A DNA stretch of 64,000 nucleotides, taken from positions 62,001 through 126,000 of the forward strand of contig JAITSO010000054.1 of the NCBI GenBank assembly GCA_031287735.1, written 5' to 3'. The first letter of the stretch is position 1; the number at the start of each line of letters is the position of its first letter. The notes below the pieces were generated by a model. The model did no database searches and was not told the DNA's origin. It worked only from the letters and a program-made list of their open reading frames with translations. The translations under genes and the position numbers were made by a program. This DNA comes from Elusimicrobiota bacterium. Its GTDB lineage: Bacteria > Elusimicrobiota > Endomicrobiia > Endomicrobiales > Endomicrobiaceae. Below, in pieces: positions 46,801-55,958 of this stretch.

Positions 46801-46873
46801 TGTGCCTGTCCGGACTTGAACCGGAATCACCAGCTCCGGAGGCTGGTGCTCTATCCAATTGAGCTACAAGCAC
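46801..46873 (-). tRNA. tRNA-Arg (anticodon CCG)
   Basis: On the minus strand the acceptor GTGCTTG pairs with CAGGCAC, discriminator A. D-arm AGCTC...GAGC, anticodon stem CCAGC/GCTGG with loop CTCCGGA (anticodon CCG), and T-loop TTCAAGT in a CCGG-type stem. Length is 73 bases, CCA not encoded. Confidence 0.94.
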
Positions 46874-47041
46874 ATCCATGTCGTCCCGTCATACTACAAA
46901 ATCACATAATTGTTTGCAAAGCAGCACAAAGCATTTTTAGACAGGTCAACTTTACTTTAGTTATCGGCAAAGTTTACAAATAGCAAAGGGAATAACTATA
47001 ACTAAAAAAGAGTCATTTATTATTAGTTTAGAAGCTGAGTT

Positions 47042-47080
47042 TTGCGTATATTTTGATAATCAAAATCTTGGGATACGCAA
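47042..47080. promoter_or_regulatory. Nested palindrome upstream of giant gene 1
   Basis: Outer arms TTGCGTAT (47042-47049) and ATACGCAA (47073-47080) are exact complements. Inside them lies a second palindrome, TTTTGATAATCAAAA (47051-47065). Its core TTGATAATCAA recurs just upstream of the second giant gene. Confidence 0.5.
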
Positions 47081-47090
47081 TTAGGATCAA

Positions 47091-47119
47091 TTGACAAGAG
47101 AGTTAATAATTATTAGATT
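47091..47119 (+). promoter_or_regulatory. Candidate promoter of giant gene 1
   Basis: TTGACA (47091-47096) and TAGATT (47114-47119) with a 17-base spacer. The -35 is exact and the -10 matches four of six positions. A leader of about 65 bases would precede 47194. Confidence 0.5.
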
Positions 47120-47193
47120 GATCTAAGTTTATTAGTTGTCTCAATAATTTAAGTCTAAGGTCGTTTGAGGCAAAAAAGTCTTAAGAGGTTTAA

Positions 47194-50100
47194 ATGTTTT
47201 TAAAAAGGTTGGTTTTGTCTGGTTTTGTTATGTTCTTATGTACGTGTTTTTTTGTGTCTTATGTGGGCAACAGCTTTGTCTATGCAAAACAAAATGATAA
47301 TACAACAGCAATAAACTACGCCAAGAGTATAAGCAACATCAAAATACCTAGTCAGTATGGTAAAATTACGCATGTATCAAACGGTGATGATGATAAAATC
47401 ATAGCGATTAATATACAAGATTTGCATGCAGCAGTTCAGACGCAAAAAAAAATAGCAAAAATAATAGACGAAATATCAAAACAATATCCTATAAAACAAA
47501 TATTTGTAGAAGGTGCTTATGATAAAGTAGATGTATCTTGGCTGCGTAAAATAGAACCTATTGATTTAAAGAAAAGTATTATTAAAAGTTTGATAAATAG
47601 TGGAAAATTGTCGCATGCAGAGTTGTATGCTTTAAAAAACAAAGGGTATTTTTTATTATCTGGACTTGAAGATGAGCTAAAACATAAAGAAAATATCAAG
47701 AGACTTGAAAATATTTTTGCAAAACAGGAATTTTACAAAGAAGTGCTGGAAAGAATAAAGAACCAAATATATGGTCTTGCAATAAAGCACGGAAGCAAAG
47801 AAAATTTGGAATTTACAAAGCAACTCAATAAATATGCAGACGAAAAAATCAGTACTGAAAAATGGTACGAATATCTAAACAGAGAAGTAGATAGAATAAA
47901 TTTAATGCCTTTAAAATACGCAAACTTGCCAAAGATAGAAAAAAACTACTACCCAAATATTCAAAAATACATTTCTTATGCTAGTAAATTTAACAAAATA
48001 AACTCAAAAAAATTCCTGTACAAGTCTGAAAGCCAATTGCAAAAATTAATGCTTGAGCTTAGACATTTGATACCTGCCAAAGAATATTTTGGGTTTATGC
48101 AAGCAACGAACAAATTTAGTGATGGTTATGAGATGGCAAAATGGTTAGATAATACTTGTAAAAAATTTAATATAGATTTGAAAGAAAATTATAAAGAGCT
48201 CTACATATTTTTAAACGTACAAATATCCCAGTATGATTTAGATATTGTGAGATTGTTGTTTGAGGAAAGGCGTTTATCAAGGATGATAAGGTTAGCATGT
48301 TCATCAGGAGAATCTGACATAGAGCTTGCTTTTCTGGCAGATTTTTATCAATACCTTAAGTCATACTTAAAAATTGAGCTTATGTCTTGGGATTACAAAT
48401 ACTTTTGCGAGAACATAAATAAATTTAGAGAAATTTACTCTAAATATGTGCAAGTAGATAATGTAACGTTGTTAGAAGATGATATCAAGTTATTGAATAG
48501 ATACTATGAATTAAACATAGAAAGAACCTACATTTTTTCAAAAAAAATTTTTGATTATTTGGATAAGACCGATTCTTACGACACACAAGGAATAAATGCT
48601 AAAAAAGAAGCAATAATCATTATTACGGGTGGATACCATAGCTTTGATTTATCGCAAATTTTAACATCTAAAAAAATAACTAACATAACCATAACACCTT
48701 CGCTTTCTGAAAACAGCGATTTTCACCAAAAATACAAAGACATAATTTTATCGCAAAGCAAATTTTTAAAAGAAGCTCTTTCGTTTATAATAGCTTCAGA
48801 ACTTCCTGAAAAATACGCTCTTTTTATGTTGGAAAATGCAGTAGTGTACTTGCGATCTGTAGGATACAATTTACCAACAATTAATCTGATAGTTTCTTCT
48901 ATAAATAATTCTATCGGCATAGAAGCTGTGAAGATATTAGAGTTCAAGCCGCAATGCACAACAATAAAATTTTTGTATGGAAACGAGATGACGTTGCAAA
49001 ACAAAAATGGGAAAGTGTGTTTGCAAAAATCAATGGCTTATGATGCCGCAGTAACTAAAGAATTTACAAATAACAAAATAATAAGTAGCAAGCACTTAAA
49101 ATTCTACGATTTTTTCAAAAATTTTCATTTGTTTAGCGATGATATATTTGTTAAACCTAAACAAATTGGAGCAGGTATCAAAATATCAGAAATAGAACAT
49201 ATGGGTATAGGAGCTGTAGATTCTAATTCGTTAAAATTAGAACTTCCATTTTTTGCAGGTTTTTTTAAAGGTAAGAGTTTTACGAATGATTTAAAAGCTT
49301 CAATGGTCGCTATTTTTGAGTCATTTCATTTTTTCAAGATATTGTCAGGTACAAAATTAGAAAAAGATAGGTTTTTAGATAGTCATCATGTGGATAAAAG
49401 TACAAAAAGCATAATGCTTGTAGGGTTGAATAAAGTTTTACATAAAACATTGCAACCTTTGGTTGATAGGTTATCTCACAAAGACATAGTAAAAACATCT
49501 GCAAAATTTGCAGAAGTATTAGAGTCAATGTTTACGCAAAAAACACTGGAGGAACTGACAGCCAAAAATACTGAAAAGATAGAAGAATGGTTGAATAACG
49601 TTTTTGAAAGCATAGAATTCAATATAAAAAAATATTTTTCGATAGATACGGCGGAGGTATTATTTAAATCTTTTAAGGAAAATTATTATGCACATAAAGA
49701 ATGGAATATTGCTCATTCAGAAGCTAAACTAGAAAATGAAATAAAAAAAAGCCCAAAGAAAATAAGTAAAGATGCGAGTCGGGCGGTTTTGAAAATGTTA
49801 AAAATGATAAAAATTAGAGCGATAGGCACAGAGGCAAACGACAGCTCTGGTTTTTTATATGTTGGAAGAAAAAATTTCTTTACATGTTCTAATGCAGTTT
49901 CAGTAGATGAGTGGATAGCCTTAAGGAATTACCTGTTAGATTACGACAAAACGTTGGAGCCAGATGAAACTTACGAGGATAGAGTAAAGAAAAATGTGGA
50001 AATTATATTGAAAAACGTTGGTTATTCAATTGACGATACAGCAGCTGTAGATGAATTTTGCCGGTACTTAAGGTTGTTTTCAAAAAAAAACACAGGTGTT

Positions 50101-53100
50101 TTGCCAACCGCTGTGTATACGAACGGAAGTCTGCAAAAAACTTTAGACAATATTGTCGCAAAAATTGCTGATAGCAACCAAACAAAATTTTATAGAGAAA
50201 AATACATTAGCGAGCGTGTAGATGAAACCTCTCGTTCTTACAAGGCAAAAGTAGCCAATTTTTTCAGTGGACTGTTTGGTTTTTGGAAGTACATGCCGCA
50301 TGACGGCTATGATGAATCGCTGCAGGTTTTGAAAGGTTTAGGATTGCCTGAAAAGTTGATAAAATCGCTGTCTTATATTTTTTATCTGGTGGGGGGGTTG
50401 GTCTTATTGTATTTTGCGGGCAGCTCGTTTAAAGAATTTGTAGAAAAGTTAAAGCAAAAAATTTGGCTTGCTCTACCAGAATTACTGGAATTCTTGGCTT
50501 TGCTTGCAATGACAGCGGCAATGGTCATATTCTTTTTGCCTCTCGTTGGGATAACAGTTCCTGTGGCAGTAACTGTTGAAGCTGTAATTATAGAAGTAGG
50601 AGAGTTTATTTTGGCTTGCTCAAATATGGTTATAGTTGTAGTTAATGTTTTGAATGTTTCTTATGCTATTAGACTGTGTTCAAAGATAGAACAAGAAGAA
50701 ATCGAAAATTCAAACGTTTCAGACCAAATTAAAAACAGATATAAAAATTTTCTAAAAATAGATACACGATTTGATTACATAAAAGCTGTTTGTATGATTG
50801 TTTTTCAATTATTGATGTTTTCTGGAGCAATTATTGGTTGCACTTGGGTACATATAGTTGGAGGAATTGGGACAATTGCAGTATTAATCATAGAGATAAT
50901 TGCAGACGGTATTAAAAAAGACAAATCTATACCTATTGCAGAAGCGAAAATTCCAGTTGATAATGGTGCGTATCATGATGACAAAAAAGCTAAGCAGAAT
51001 GTAAAGAAATTTATAATGGGAAAAATTTTAAATGCTTATACATCCGATGGCTACAAAATGAAAGAAAATGATTTGAAATACCAATTAACCCAATCCGATA
51101 ATGCGGCAAAAAATATTTATCAAAGAATTGTATACCAAGACGAAGTATTAGCAGGTTTGGATGTAGAAAACTTTTTTGAAGAGATGTCCGATAATTTGAA
51201 GCTTAAGAATAAAGAAAAATTCACAGAAAAACCTTTGGTTGTTAAATGGATGAATAAGCTTCAACCTGCCATTTCAGTGCTTTTTACTGTACTTTCTATA
51301 ATTTTATTGCCGATAACAGCTGTTGGTTTTTGGGTGTCTATCGTGGTATATTTAGCTGTTTCTATTTTAACAGATTTGCTTATTAATGATGGAAATCAAA
51401 AGTTAGCTGAGATATTTAAAACTTTCAGCGTTGTTGTTGCTCCGATGTTTTTCTTTGTTATAACACTTATTCCTTTAACTTATGCTGCAGCACTCTATAT
51501 TTTCATTGTATCGCTTATTTTGATTGGTATGGTTTTATCTGAATATATTCTAGCTACTGTTATGCCTTCATATTTCAGAAAAATATCAGAAAACGATAGA
51601 TATGACAACATCAAAATAGATAGTAAATTAAAAATTCTTGATATATTTTTAAATTTAAAGTTCGGTATTCAAAATCCTCAGGTTTCTACTGCTATGGTTT
51701 TAAAAATATTAGATAAAATGTGTAAGTTTGATATAAAATTCAAAAATACTTTAAAAAAAGATAAAAACCTCTCTGTTCTTTGCAGGTATTTTGAAAATTT
51801 TGAACCAGACAATAGAAAAATGTTGCAAATTTGGCTAGAAAGATATGGTGAGCATTTTTTGAACACAGCTTTGAAGCATATATCAAAATCCCAAAATATT
51901 TTAATAAGCAACCTTTTAAAAAAAGAGCGTTCGGTAGAAGTTACGCTGTTTGCTATACCTGCTAAGACGATAGAAAATTTAGAAAAAATGAAAAGCGAAA
52001 GAGGTTTTAAAAATTTACAAGGTTTGAAAAGTATCGACGAAAATGGTTTTCTTGTCCCAGTGTATATAACATCAAGTTTTCCTGCTAATTTCAGGAATTT
52101 TAGGTTTGAACGAGTAGCTACTATAAACAGAATATCTGTGTGGGTAGGTATTACAAAAAAAGGCGAAATAGTTGTTGTAGCTGATGGTATGTCGTACGAT
52201 GAAACAATCAGGTATGTTTATAAAAACAAAAACGTAAAGGATAAAATAAGACTGTTAATAGCAGAATCGCAAGAAAGGTTTGATCATAAAATCAAAGATT
52301 TTTTCACTAATTGGGTAAAACTTGATAATCGCGAAAGTGACGATATGAACTACGACAGCGACTGTAATATAAACATATCAGAGAGATACTTTAAAAATGT
52401 AGTTGAAAGCGATGTTTCTGGAGAAGCGTTAGCAAAATTTTCACAATCACTAAACATTCTTAAAAAATCTGATTTGGAAAATCAAAGAATAATTTTTAAT
52501 TTGTGTTCTAACGGTAAAACCAATATTACTGATATCAAACAAATTTGTTCTTTAGCGAAAAGGAATGGAGCTAAAAGCTCATTAATAATAGATCAAAAAT
52601 CTATTGAGAATAATGACAGGTTAGTACAAAAAGAACTAAAAAAACTATTGAAATATATGCATATTTTTGTGGAAATAGAACCAGACATACCAGATGAGGT
52701 TTTAATGCAGTATAAAAAATTGGGATTTGCTGGCATTGTAAATAAGCAGCATCAATTATATTGGTTTGATAATCCCGACATTGCTATAACGCTAGAAAAC
52801 CTCAACGACAACATTCAATTTATTGAAAGTTTTTTAAAAAACAGTGATGGATTAGGAGTATTAAGCATTTCTGAATTGGAAAATAGTTTTAACAATCCAC
52901 ATAATTTTTTCCAAGAAATTTCAATTTTGGAAATGTCAGTGCTAAGTCGCATTGTGCAGAACGCTCCCATACTGTCAGTGGTAAGCGATACCAGCACGGA
53001 CAGAACAAAAATTTCTAAAAGCAATATAGTGTTGGCAACGATGAAATTTGACATACGAGCATTCGCAGGAGTCGAAAATGAAGAATGTTTAGAAAGTATA

Positions 53101-53358
53101 AAAAAAATGATAACAGATGGTAAATACACTAAAGATGCTTTAGCGAATGCTTTAAAGCTTGATAGCATTAGCCCAATATTGATTTACTTAGATTCCCTAA
53201 AAAATGACGAAGAACTGATCAGTGTATTTATAAAAGAGATTGCCAAAAGAGCATTATCAATTATATCTTTAGGAAAAGCAGAAAATGAAAGCACTATTGC
53301 ATATGGGAAAATGACTAGTGGAAGAATTGCTGATGATGCAGTTTTCGTTAGTGTATAA
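47194..53358 (+). CDS. Giant (2054-residue) exported membrane protein of unknown family
   Basis: A signal peptide or anchor (about residues 8-32) leads to an N-terminal domain of about 450 residues with QDLH (Q75-H78), FVEGAYDKVD (E106) and ITGGYHS (H482). These motifs recur in the ORF at 61407. A charged, mostly helical region follows. Then come several hydrophobic clusters that are probable membrane segments (about residues 1060-1150, 1190-1235, 1350-1400, 1415-1465). The last 550 residues are soluble-looking with an alternating helix-strand pattern. I recognise no named family. The motif order His...Glu...GGxH recalls the ChaN/EreA/TraB-Tiki group, which is a hypothesis only. Confidence 0.88.
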   Translation: MFLKRLVLSGFVMFLCTCFFVSYVGNSFVYAKQNDNTTAINYAKSISNIKIPSQYGKITHVSNGDDDKIIAINIQDLHAAVQTQKKIAKIIDEISKQYPIKQIFVEGAYDKVDVSWLRKIEPIDLKKSIIKSLINSGKLSHAELYALKNKGYFLLSGLEDELKHKENIKRLENIFAKQEFYKEVLERIKNQIYGLAIKHGSKENLEFTKQLNKYADEKISTEKWYEYLNREVDRINLMPLKYANLPKIEKNYYPNIQKYISYASKFNKINSKKFLYKSESQLQKLMLELRHLIPAKEYFGFMQATNKFSDGYEMAKWLDNTCKKFNIDLKENYKELYIFLNVQISQYDLDIVRLLFEERRLSRMIRLACSSGESDIELAFLADFYQYLKSYLKIELMSWDYKYFCENINKFREIYSKYVQVDNVTLLEDDIKLLNRYYELNIERTYIFSKKIFDYLDKTDSYDTQGINAKKEAIIIITGGYHSFDLSQILTSKKITNITITPSLSENSDFHQKYKDIILSQSKFLKEALSFIIASELPEKYALFMLENAVVYLRSVGYNLPTINLIVSSINNSIGIEAVKILEFKPQCTTIKFLYGNEMTLQNKNGKVCLQKSMAYDAAVTKEFTNNKIISSKHLKFYDFFKNFHLFSDDIFVKPKQIGAGIKISEIEHMGIGAVDSNSLKLELPFFAGFFKGKSFTNDLKASMVAIFESFHFFKILSGTKLEKDRFLDSHHVDKSTKSIMLVGLNKVLHKTLQPLVDRLSHKDIVKTSAKFAEVLESMFTQKTLEELTAKNTEKIEEWLNNVFESIEFNIKKYFSIDTAEVLFKSFKENYYAHKEWNIAHSEAKLENEIKKSPKKISKDASRAVLKMLKMIKIRAIGTEANDSSGFLYVGRKNFFTCSNAVSVDEWIALRNYLLDYDKTLEPDETYEDRVKKNVEIILKNVGYSIDDTAAVDEFCRYLRLFSKKNTGVLPTAVYTNGSLQKTLDNIVAKIADSNQTKFYREKYISERVDETSRSYKAKVANFFSGLFGFWKYMPHDGYDESLQVLKGLGLPEKLIKSLSYIFYLVGGLVLLYFAGSSFKEFVEKLKQKIWLALPELLEFLALLAMTAAMVIFFLPLVGITVPVAVTVEAVIIEVGEFILACSNMVIVVVNVLNVSYAIRLCSKIEQEEIENSNVSDQIKNRYKNFLKIDTRFDYIKAVCMIVFQLLMFSGAIIGCTWVHIVGGIGTIAVLIIEIIADGIKKDKSIPIAEAKIPVDNGAYHDDKKAKQNVKKFIMGKILNAYTSDGYKMKENDLKYQLTQSDNAAKNIYQRIVYQDEVLAGLDVENFFEEMSDNLKLKNKEKFTEKPLVVKWMNKLQPAISVLFTVLSIILLPITAVGFWVSIVVYLAVSILTDLLINDGNQKLAEIFKTFSVVVAPMFFFVITLIPLTYAAALYIFIVSLILIGMVLSEYILATVMPSYFRKISENDRYDNIKIDSKLKILDIFLNLKFGIQNPQVSTAMVLKILDKMCKFDIKFKNTLKKDKNLSVLCRYFENFEPDNRKMLQIWLERYGEHFLNTALKHISKSQNILISNLLKKERSVEVTLFAIPAKTIENLEKMKSERGFKNLQGLKSIDENGFLVPVYITSSFPANFRNFRFERVATINRISVWVGITKKGEIVVVADGMSYDETIRYVYKNKNVKDKIRLLIAESQERFDHKIKDFFTNWVKLDNRESDDMNYDSDCNINISERYFKNVVESDVSGEALAKFSQSLNILKKSDLENQRIIFNLCSNGKTNITDIKQICSLAKRNGAKSSLIIDQKSIENNDRLVQKELKKLLKYMHIFVEIEPDIPDEVLMQYKKLGFAGIVNKQHQLYWFDNPDIAITLENLNDNIQFIESFLKNSDGLGVLSISELENSFNNPHNFFQEISILEMSVLSRIVQNAPILSVVSDTSTDRTKISKSNIVLATMKFDIRAFAGVENEECLESIKKMITDGKYTKDALANALKLDSISPILIYLDSLKNDEELISVFIKEIAKRALSIISLGKAENESTIAYGKMTSGRIADDAVFVSV

Positions 53359-53478
53359 ATATTTTTTAAATTTTTGGAAGTTTTAGTGGTGTAAAAGTAA
53401 TATTTGGGAAATAATCTGAAAAACGAAGCTGGGTGTATAGCAAACCTATAAAAAATTCGTAGTAAACTTAAAATTTTG

Positions 53479-53814
53479 CTACAGAGAGCATAAATTTGTC
53501 TCAAAAAACTGCGATATATCAAAGTACACCTTTACAGTAACGCCTTTTGTGATTATTTCAAGCAAATCACTATTTACGATGTTACCATCTAAGCTTATGA
53601 CAGATATAGACTGCTTTAATAATTTATAGTCAGGATATTTATTTTTTATCCATGCGTATTCTGCTGCAATTCCTAACTCATTATCACTAACACAAACTTT
53701 AACAACATTTTTGTTCAAAGCTGAGTTGTCAGCACAATACTCTATAAATAAAACACTTGTACCAAATACTTTTAGGGTTGTTTGCACTTTTGCAGTAGAT
53801 TTAATTTGTTCCAT
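53479..53814 (-). CDS. Hypothetical 111-residue protein
   Basis: A complete small ORF starting 10 bases after the antiporter stop, with AATAGGA on the coding strand before the ATG. The sequence is a mix of strands and helices with no signal peptide or membrane segment; VFGTSVLFIEYCADNSALNK and GVTVKVYFDISQFFE are the most ordered parts. I know no family. Its place suggests a cytoplasmic companion of the antiporter. Confidence 0.55.
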   Translation of the reverse strand: MEQIKSTAKVQTTLKVFGTSVLFIEYCADNSALNKNVVKVCVSDNELGIAAEYAWIKNKYPDYKLLKQSISVISLDGNIVNSDLLEIITKGVTVKVYFDISQFFETNLCSL

Positions 53815-53824
53815 TGATATGTTC

Positions 53825-55585
53825 CTATTCTTTTTTTATTGACTCTTGTGCTGCTTCTTCTAAAATAGAACCTTCTAAATCACCAAGAATGATGTTAATG
53901 AGAGATTTAGAAACCTCTTCTTCTTCAATAGACATTCCGCTTACGCCTATTTGTTCTAGGTATTTTTTATCATTTAAAAACCTTATTCTTGCAAATATTT
54001 TAGCATCGGGATTTAACGTTGAAACGAGTAGTGCTGTCTGAGTGGTAATATTTAAAGACGGAACTGTAATAATGACATAATTTGCACTTTGAATCCCTGC
54101 TGCTATTAAAATATTTTTTTTTGTACAGTTTCCGTAAATTGCAACTTGTCCTTGAACAGCTAAACTGTTTACCGTATCTATATTCATCTCTATTATTATT
54201 GGATGCACTGCATATTTCAACAAAACTTCTACAATATTTTTCCCAGTGGGTCCATAGCCTACTACAATTGCGGTTTTATTAGAAAGGTATTCTTCAGTAG
54301 GTGGCAAGTTTTTTACAGCACTTGCGGTTTTTGCTTCCCTTCTTTTTGTTTTTTTATCGGCTATGAAATTTAAAAAATTCCATAATTTAGGCGATAATTT
54401 CAAGTATTTTTCAACAACTGCAATTTGTTTGAAAGCTAGTGGGTTTAATGTGATAGATACTATTGCACATACAACAATTGTATTGTAAACGGTATTTCCA
54501 GCAAGACCCAATCTTTCGGCTTCATTGGCTAAAATAAAAGAAAATTCGCCAATTTGCGAAAGACCTACGGCGACTGTGAGAGCTGTTTTTGGCGAGTATC
54601 CTAAAACAGTAACCGTAATAAGTGCTACTAAGGGTTTTATTAATAAAACGATAACCAAACAGGAAACTATTAAAAACGGATATTGTAGAATAAATTTAAA
54701 ATCAAAAAGCATTCCTACTGACAGAAAAAACAAAACTGCAAATGTGTCTTTGAGAGGTAACATATCGGCACCTGCCTGGTGTCCGAGCTTGCTTTTTCCT
54801 ACAACCATCCCTCCCAGAAATGCTCCTAAAGCAAAAGATGTCTGAAATACAAAAGCCGCCATAATTGCAGTTGTGAAAGCGATAACCAAAATAGCTATTG
54901 TAAAAAGTTCTTGTGAGCGTGTTTTTGCTATTTCAGATAGTATTTTAGGGATTATTTTTCCGCCTCCATAAATAACTAAAATCCACAACAAGCTAACACG
55001 GCATAAAGCTATGCTGACAGATTTTAAAATTTCTATGCTACCCGAAGTTGTTGAAATGTTTGTTAAAATTACCGACAAGCTTGGCAGTATCACAAGAATT
55101 AAAATTGTAAGAATATCTTCTACGACAAGCCAACCAACAGCAACATGTCCATGTATGTTATCCAAACTGCTATTATCAGACAGAACTCTCAATAAGACAA
55201 CAGTGCTTGCAACAGAAAGGCCAAAACCTAAAATTAGCGCCGATTTTATATCCATTCCCAAGTAAAGACTAGCGAAAGTGCCGATAACAGCAGCAGCTGC
55301 ACTTTGCACTATGGCACCCGGTATAGCGACATTTTTGACGGCTACAAGGTCTTCAGTTTTGAAATGAAGACCTACGGCAAACATCAATAAAATTACTCCG
55401 GCTTCAGAAAGTTGGGATGCCAAAGAATAGTCAGCTGTAAATCCAGGAGATGCAGGACCTATTAAAAAACCTGCTAACAAGTAACCGACAATAGAAGAAA
55501 GACCTATTCTTTGTGTTATGTAACCTAAAATAAGAGCTGCTGCAAAACCAATAGCCATAAGCTCAAGAAGTTGATAACTTTCCAT
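53825..55585 (-). CDS. CPA2-family monovalent cation:proton antiporter (Kef/YbaL type)
   Basis: About twelve membrane helices in the first 390 residues with family patterns GYITQRIGLSSIVGYLLAG, LLMFAVGLHFKTEDL, GWLVVEDILTILILVI, FALGAFLGGMVVG and VGLSQIGEFSFILANEAE. A cytoplasmic TrkA-N (RCK) domain follows from about residue 440 (AIVVGYGPTGKNIVEVLLKY, VAIYGNC). It probably exchanges K+ or Na+ for protons under nucleotide control. Length is 586 residues. Confidence 0.92.
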   Translation of the reverse strand: MESYQLLELMAIGFAAALILGYITQRIGLSSIVGYLLAGFLIGPASPGFTADYSLASQLSEAGVILLMFAVGLHFKTEDLVAVKNVAIPGAIVQSAAAAVIGTFASLYLGMDIKSALILGFGLSVASTVVLLRVLSDNSSLDNIHGHVAVGWLVVEDILTILILVILPSLSVILTNISTTSGSIEILKSVSIALCRVSLLWILVIYGGGKIIPKILSEIAKTRSQELFTIAILVIAFTTAIMAAFVFQTSFALGAFLGGMVVGKSKLGHQAGADMLPLKDTFAVLFFLSVGMLFDFKFILQYPFLIVSCLVIVLLIKPLVALITVTVLGYSPKTALTVAVGLSQIGEFSFILANEAERLGLAGNTVYNTIVVCAIVSITLNPLAFKQIAVVEKYLKLSPKLWNFLNFIADKKTKRREAKTASAVKNLPPTEEYLSNKTAIVVGYGPTGKNIVEVLLKYAVHPIIIEMNIDTVNSLAVQGQVAIYGNCTKKNILIAAGIQSANYVIITVPSLNITTQTALLVSTLNPDAKIFARIRFLNDKKYLEQIGVSGMSIEEEEVSKSLINIILGDLEGSILEEAAQESIKKE

Positions 55586-55958
55586 AAAACCTCGTGTTTA
55601 AATTCAGTTAAATTCAAAACTCTACTAATAGCTATATTATAAAATTGTGTCTCAAATTAAAAGTAAAAAAGTAATCTTGCTACAATGCATTTAGTCATTA
55701 AAATTTGAATATACCTGAATATATGAGAAAATGTGTTCTAAATAGCCAGTAGCGGTATGATTCTAGTGGGTTTTATGCTATTTCTGTATGCGTTTGTGTT
55801 GCTTTGTAGTTAAAGCAGATTGTGCTATTCAAGCGTTGTTAGGGTGTATTTCTATTATAGATTTTGCTATAAAATAGATCCGGTTCTTGAAATTAATTTT
55901 AAATCCTGCAGAAATCACTATTGAGATAGATTTTGTGCGATGGAAGTCGAGAGGTCAC
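55586..55958 (+). other. Divergent intergenic region
   Basis: 373 bases between the antiporter and the desulfurase-like gene. Only the ribosome site GAGAGG before 55959 is clear. A weak open frame to 55887 extends the downstream gene but does not match its family. Confidence 0.45.

Larger units (their letters stand above)
46874..47193 (+). other. Regulatory region upstream of the giant gene
   Basis: 320 bases. It holds the tRNA-Arg upstream sequence, a nested palindrome (47042-47080), a candidate promoter (47091-47119) and the AAGAGG ribosome site before 47194. No other gene. Confidence 0.5.
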
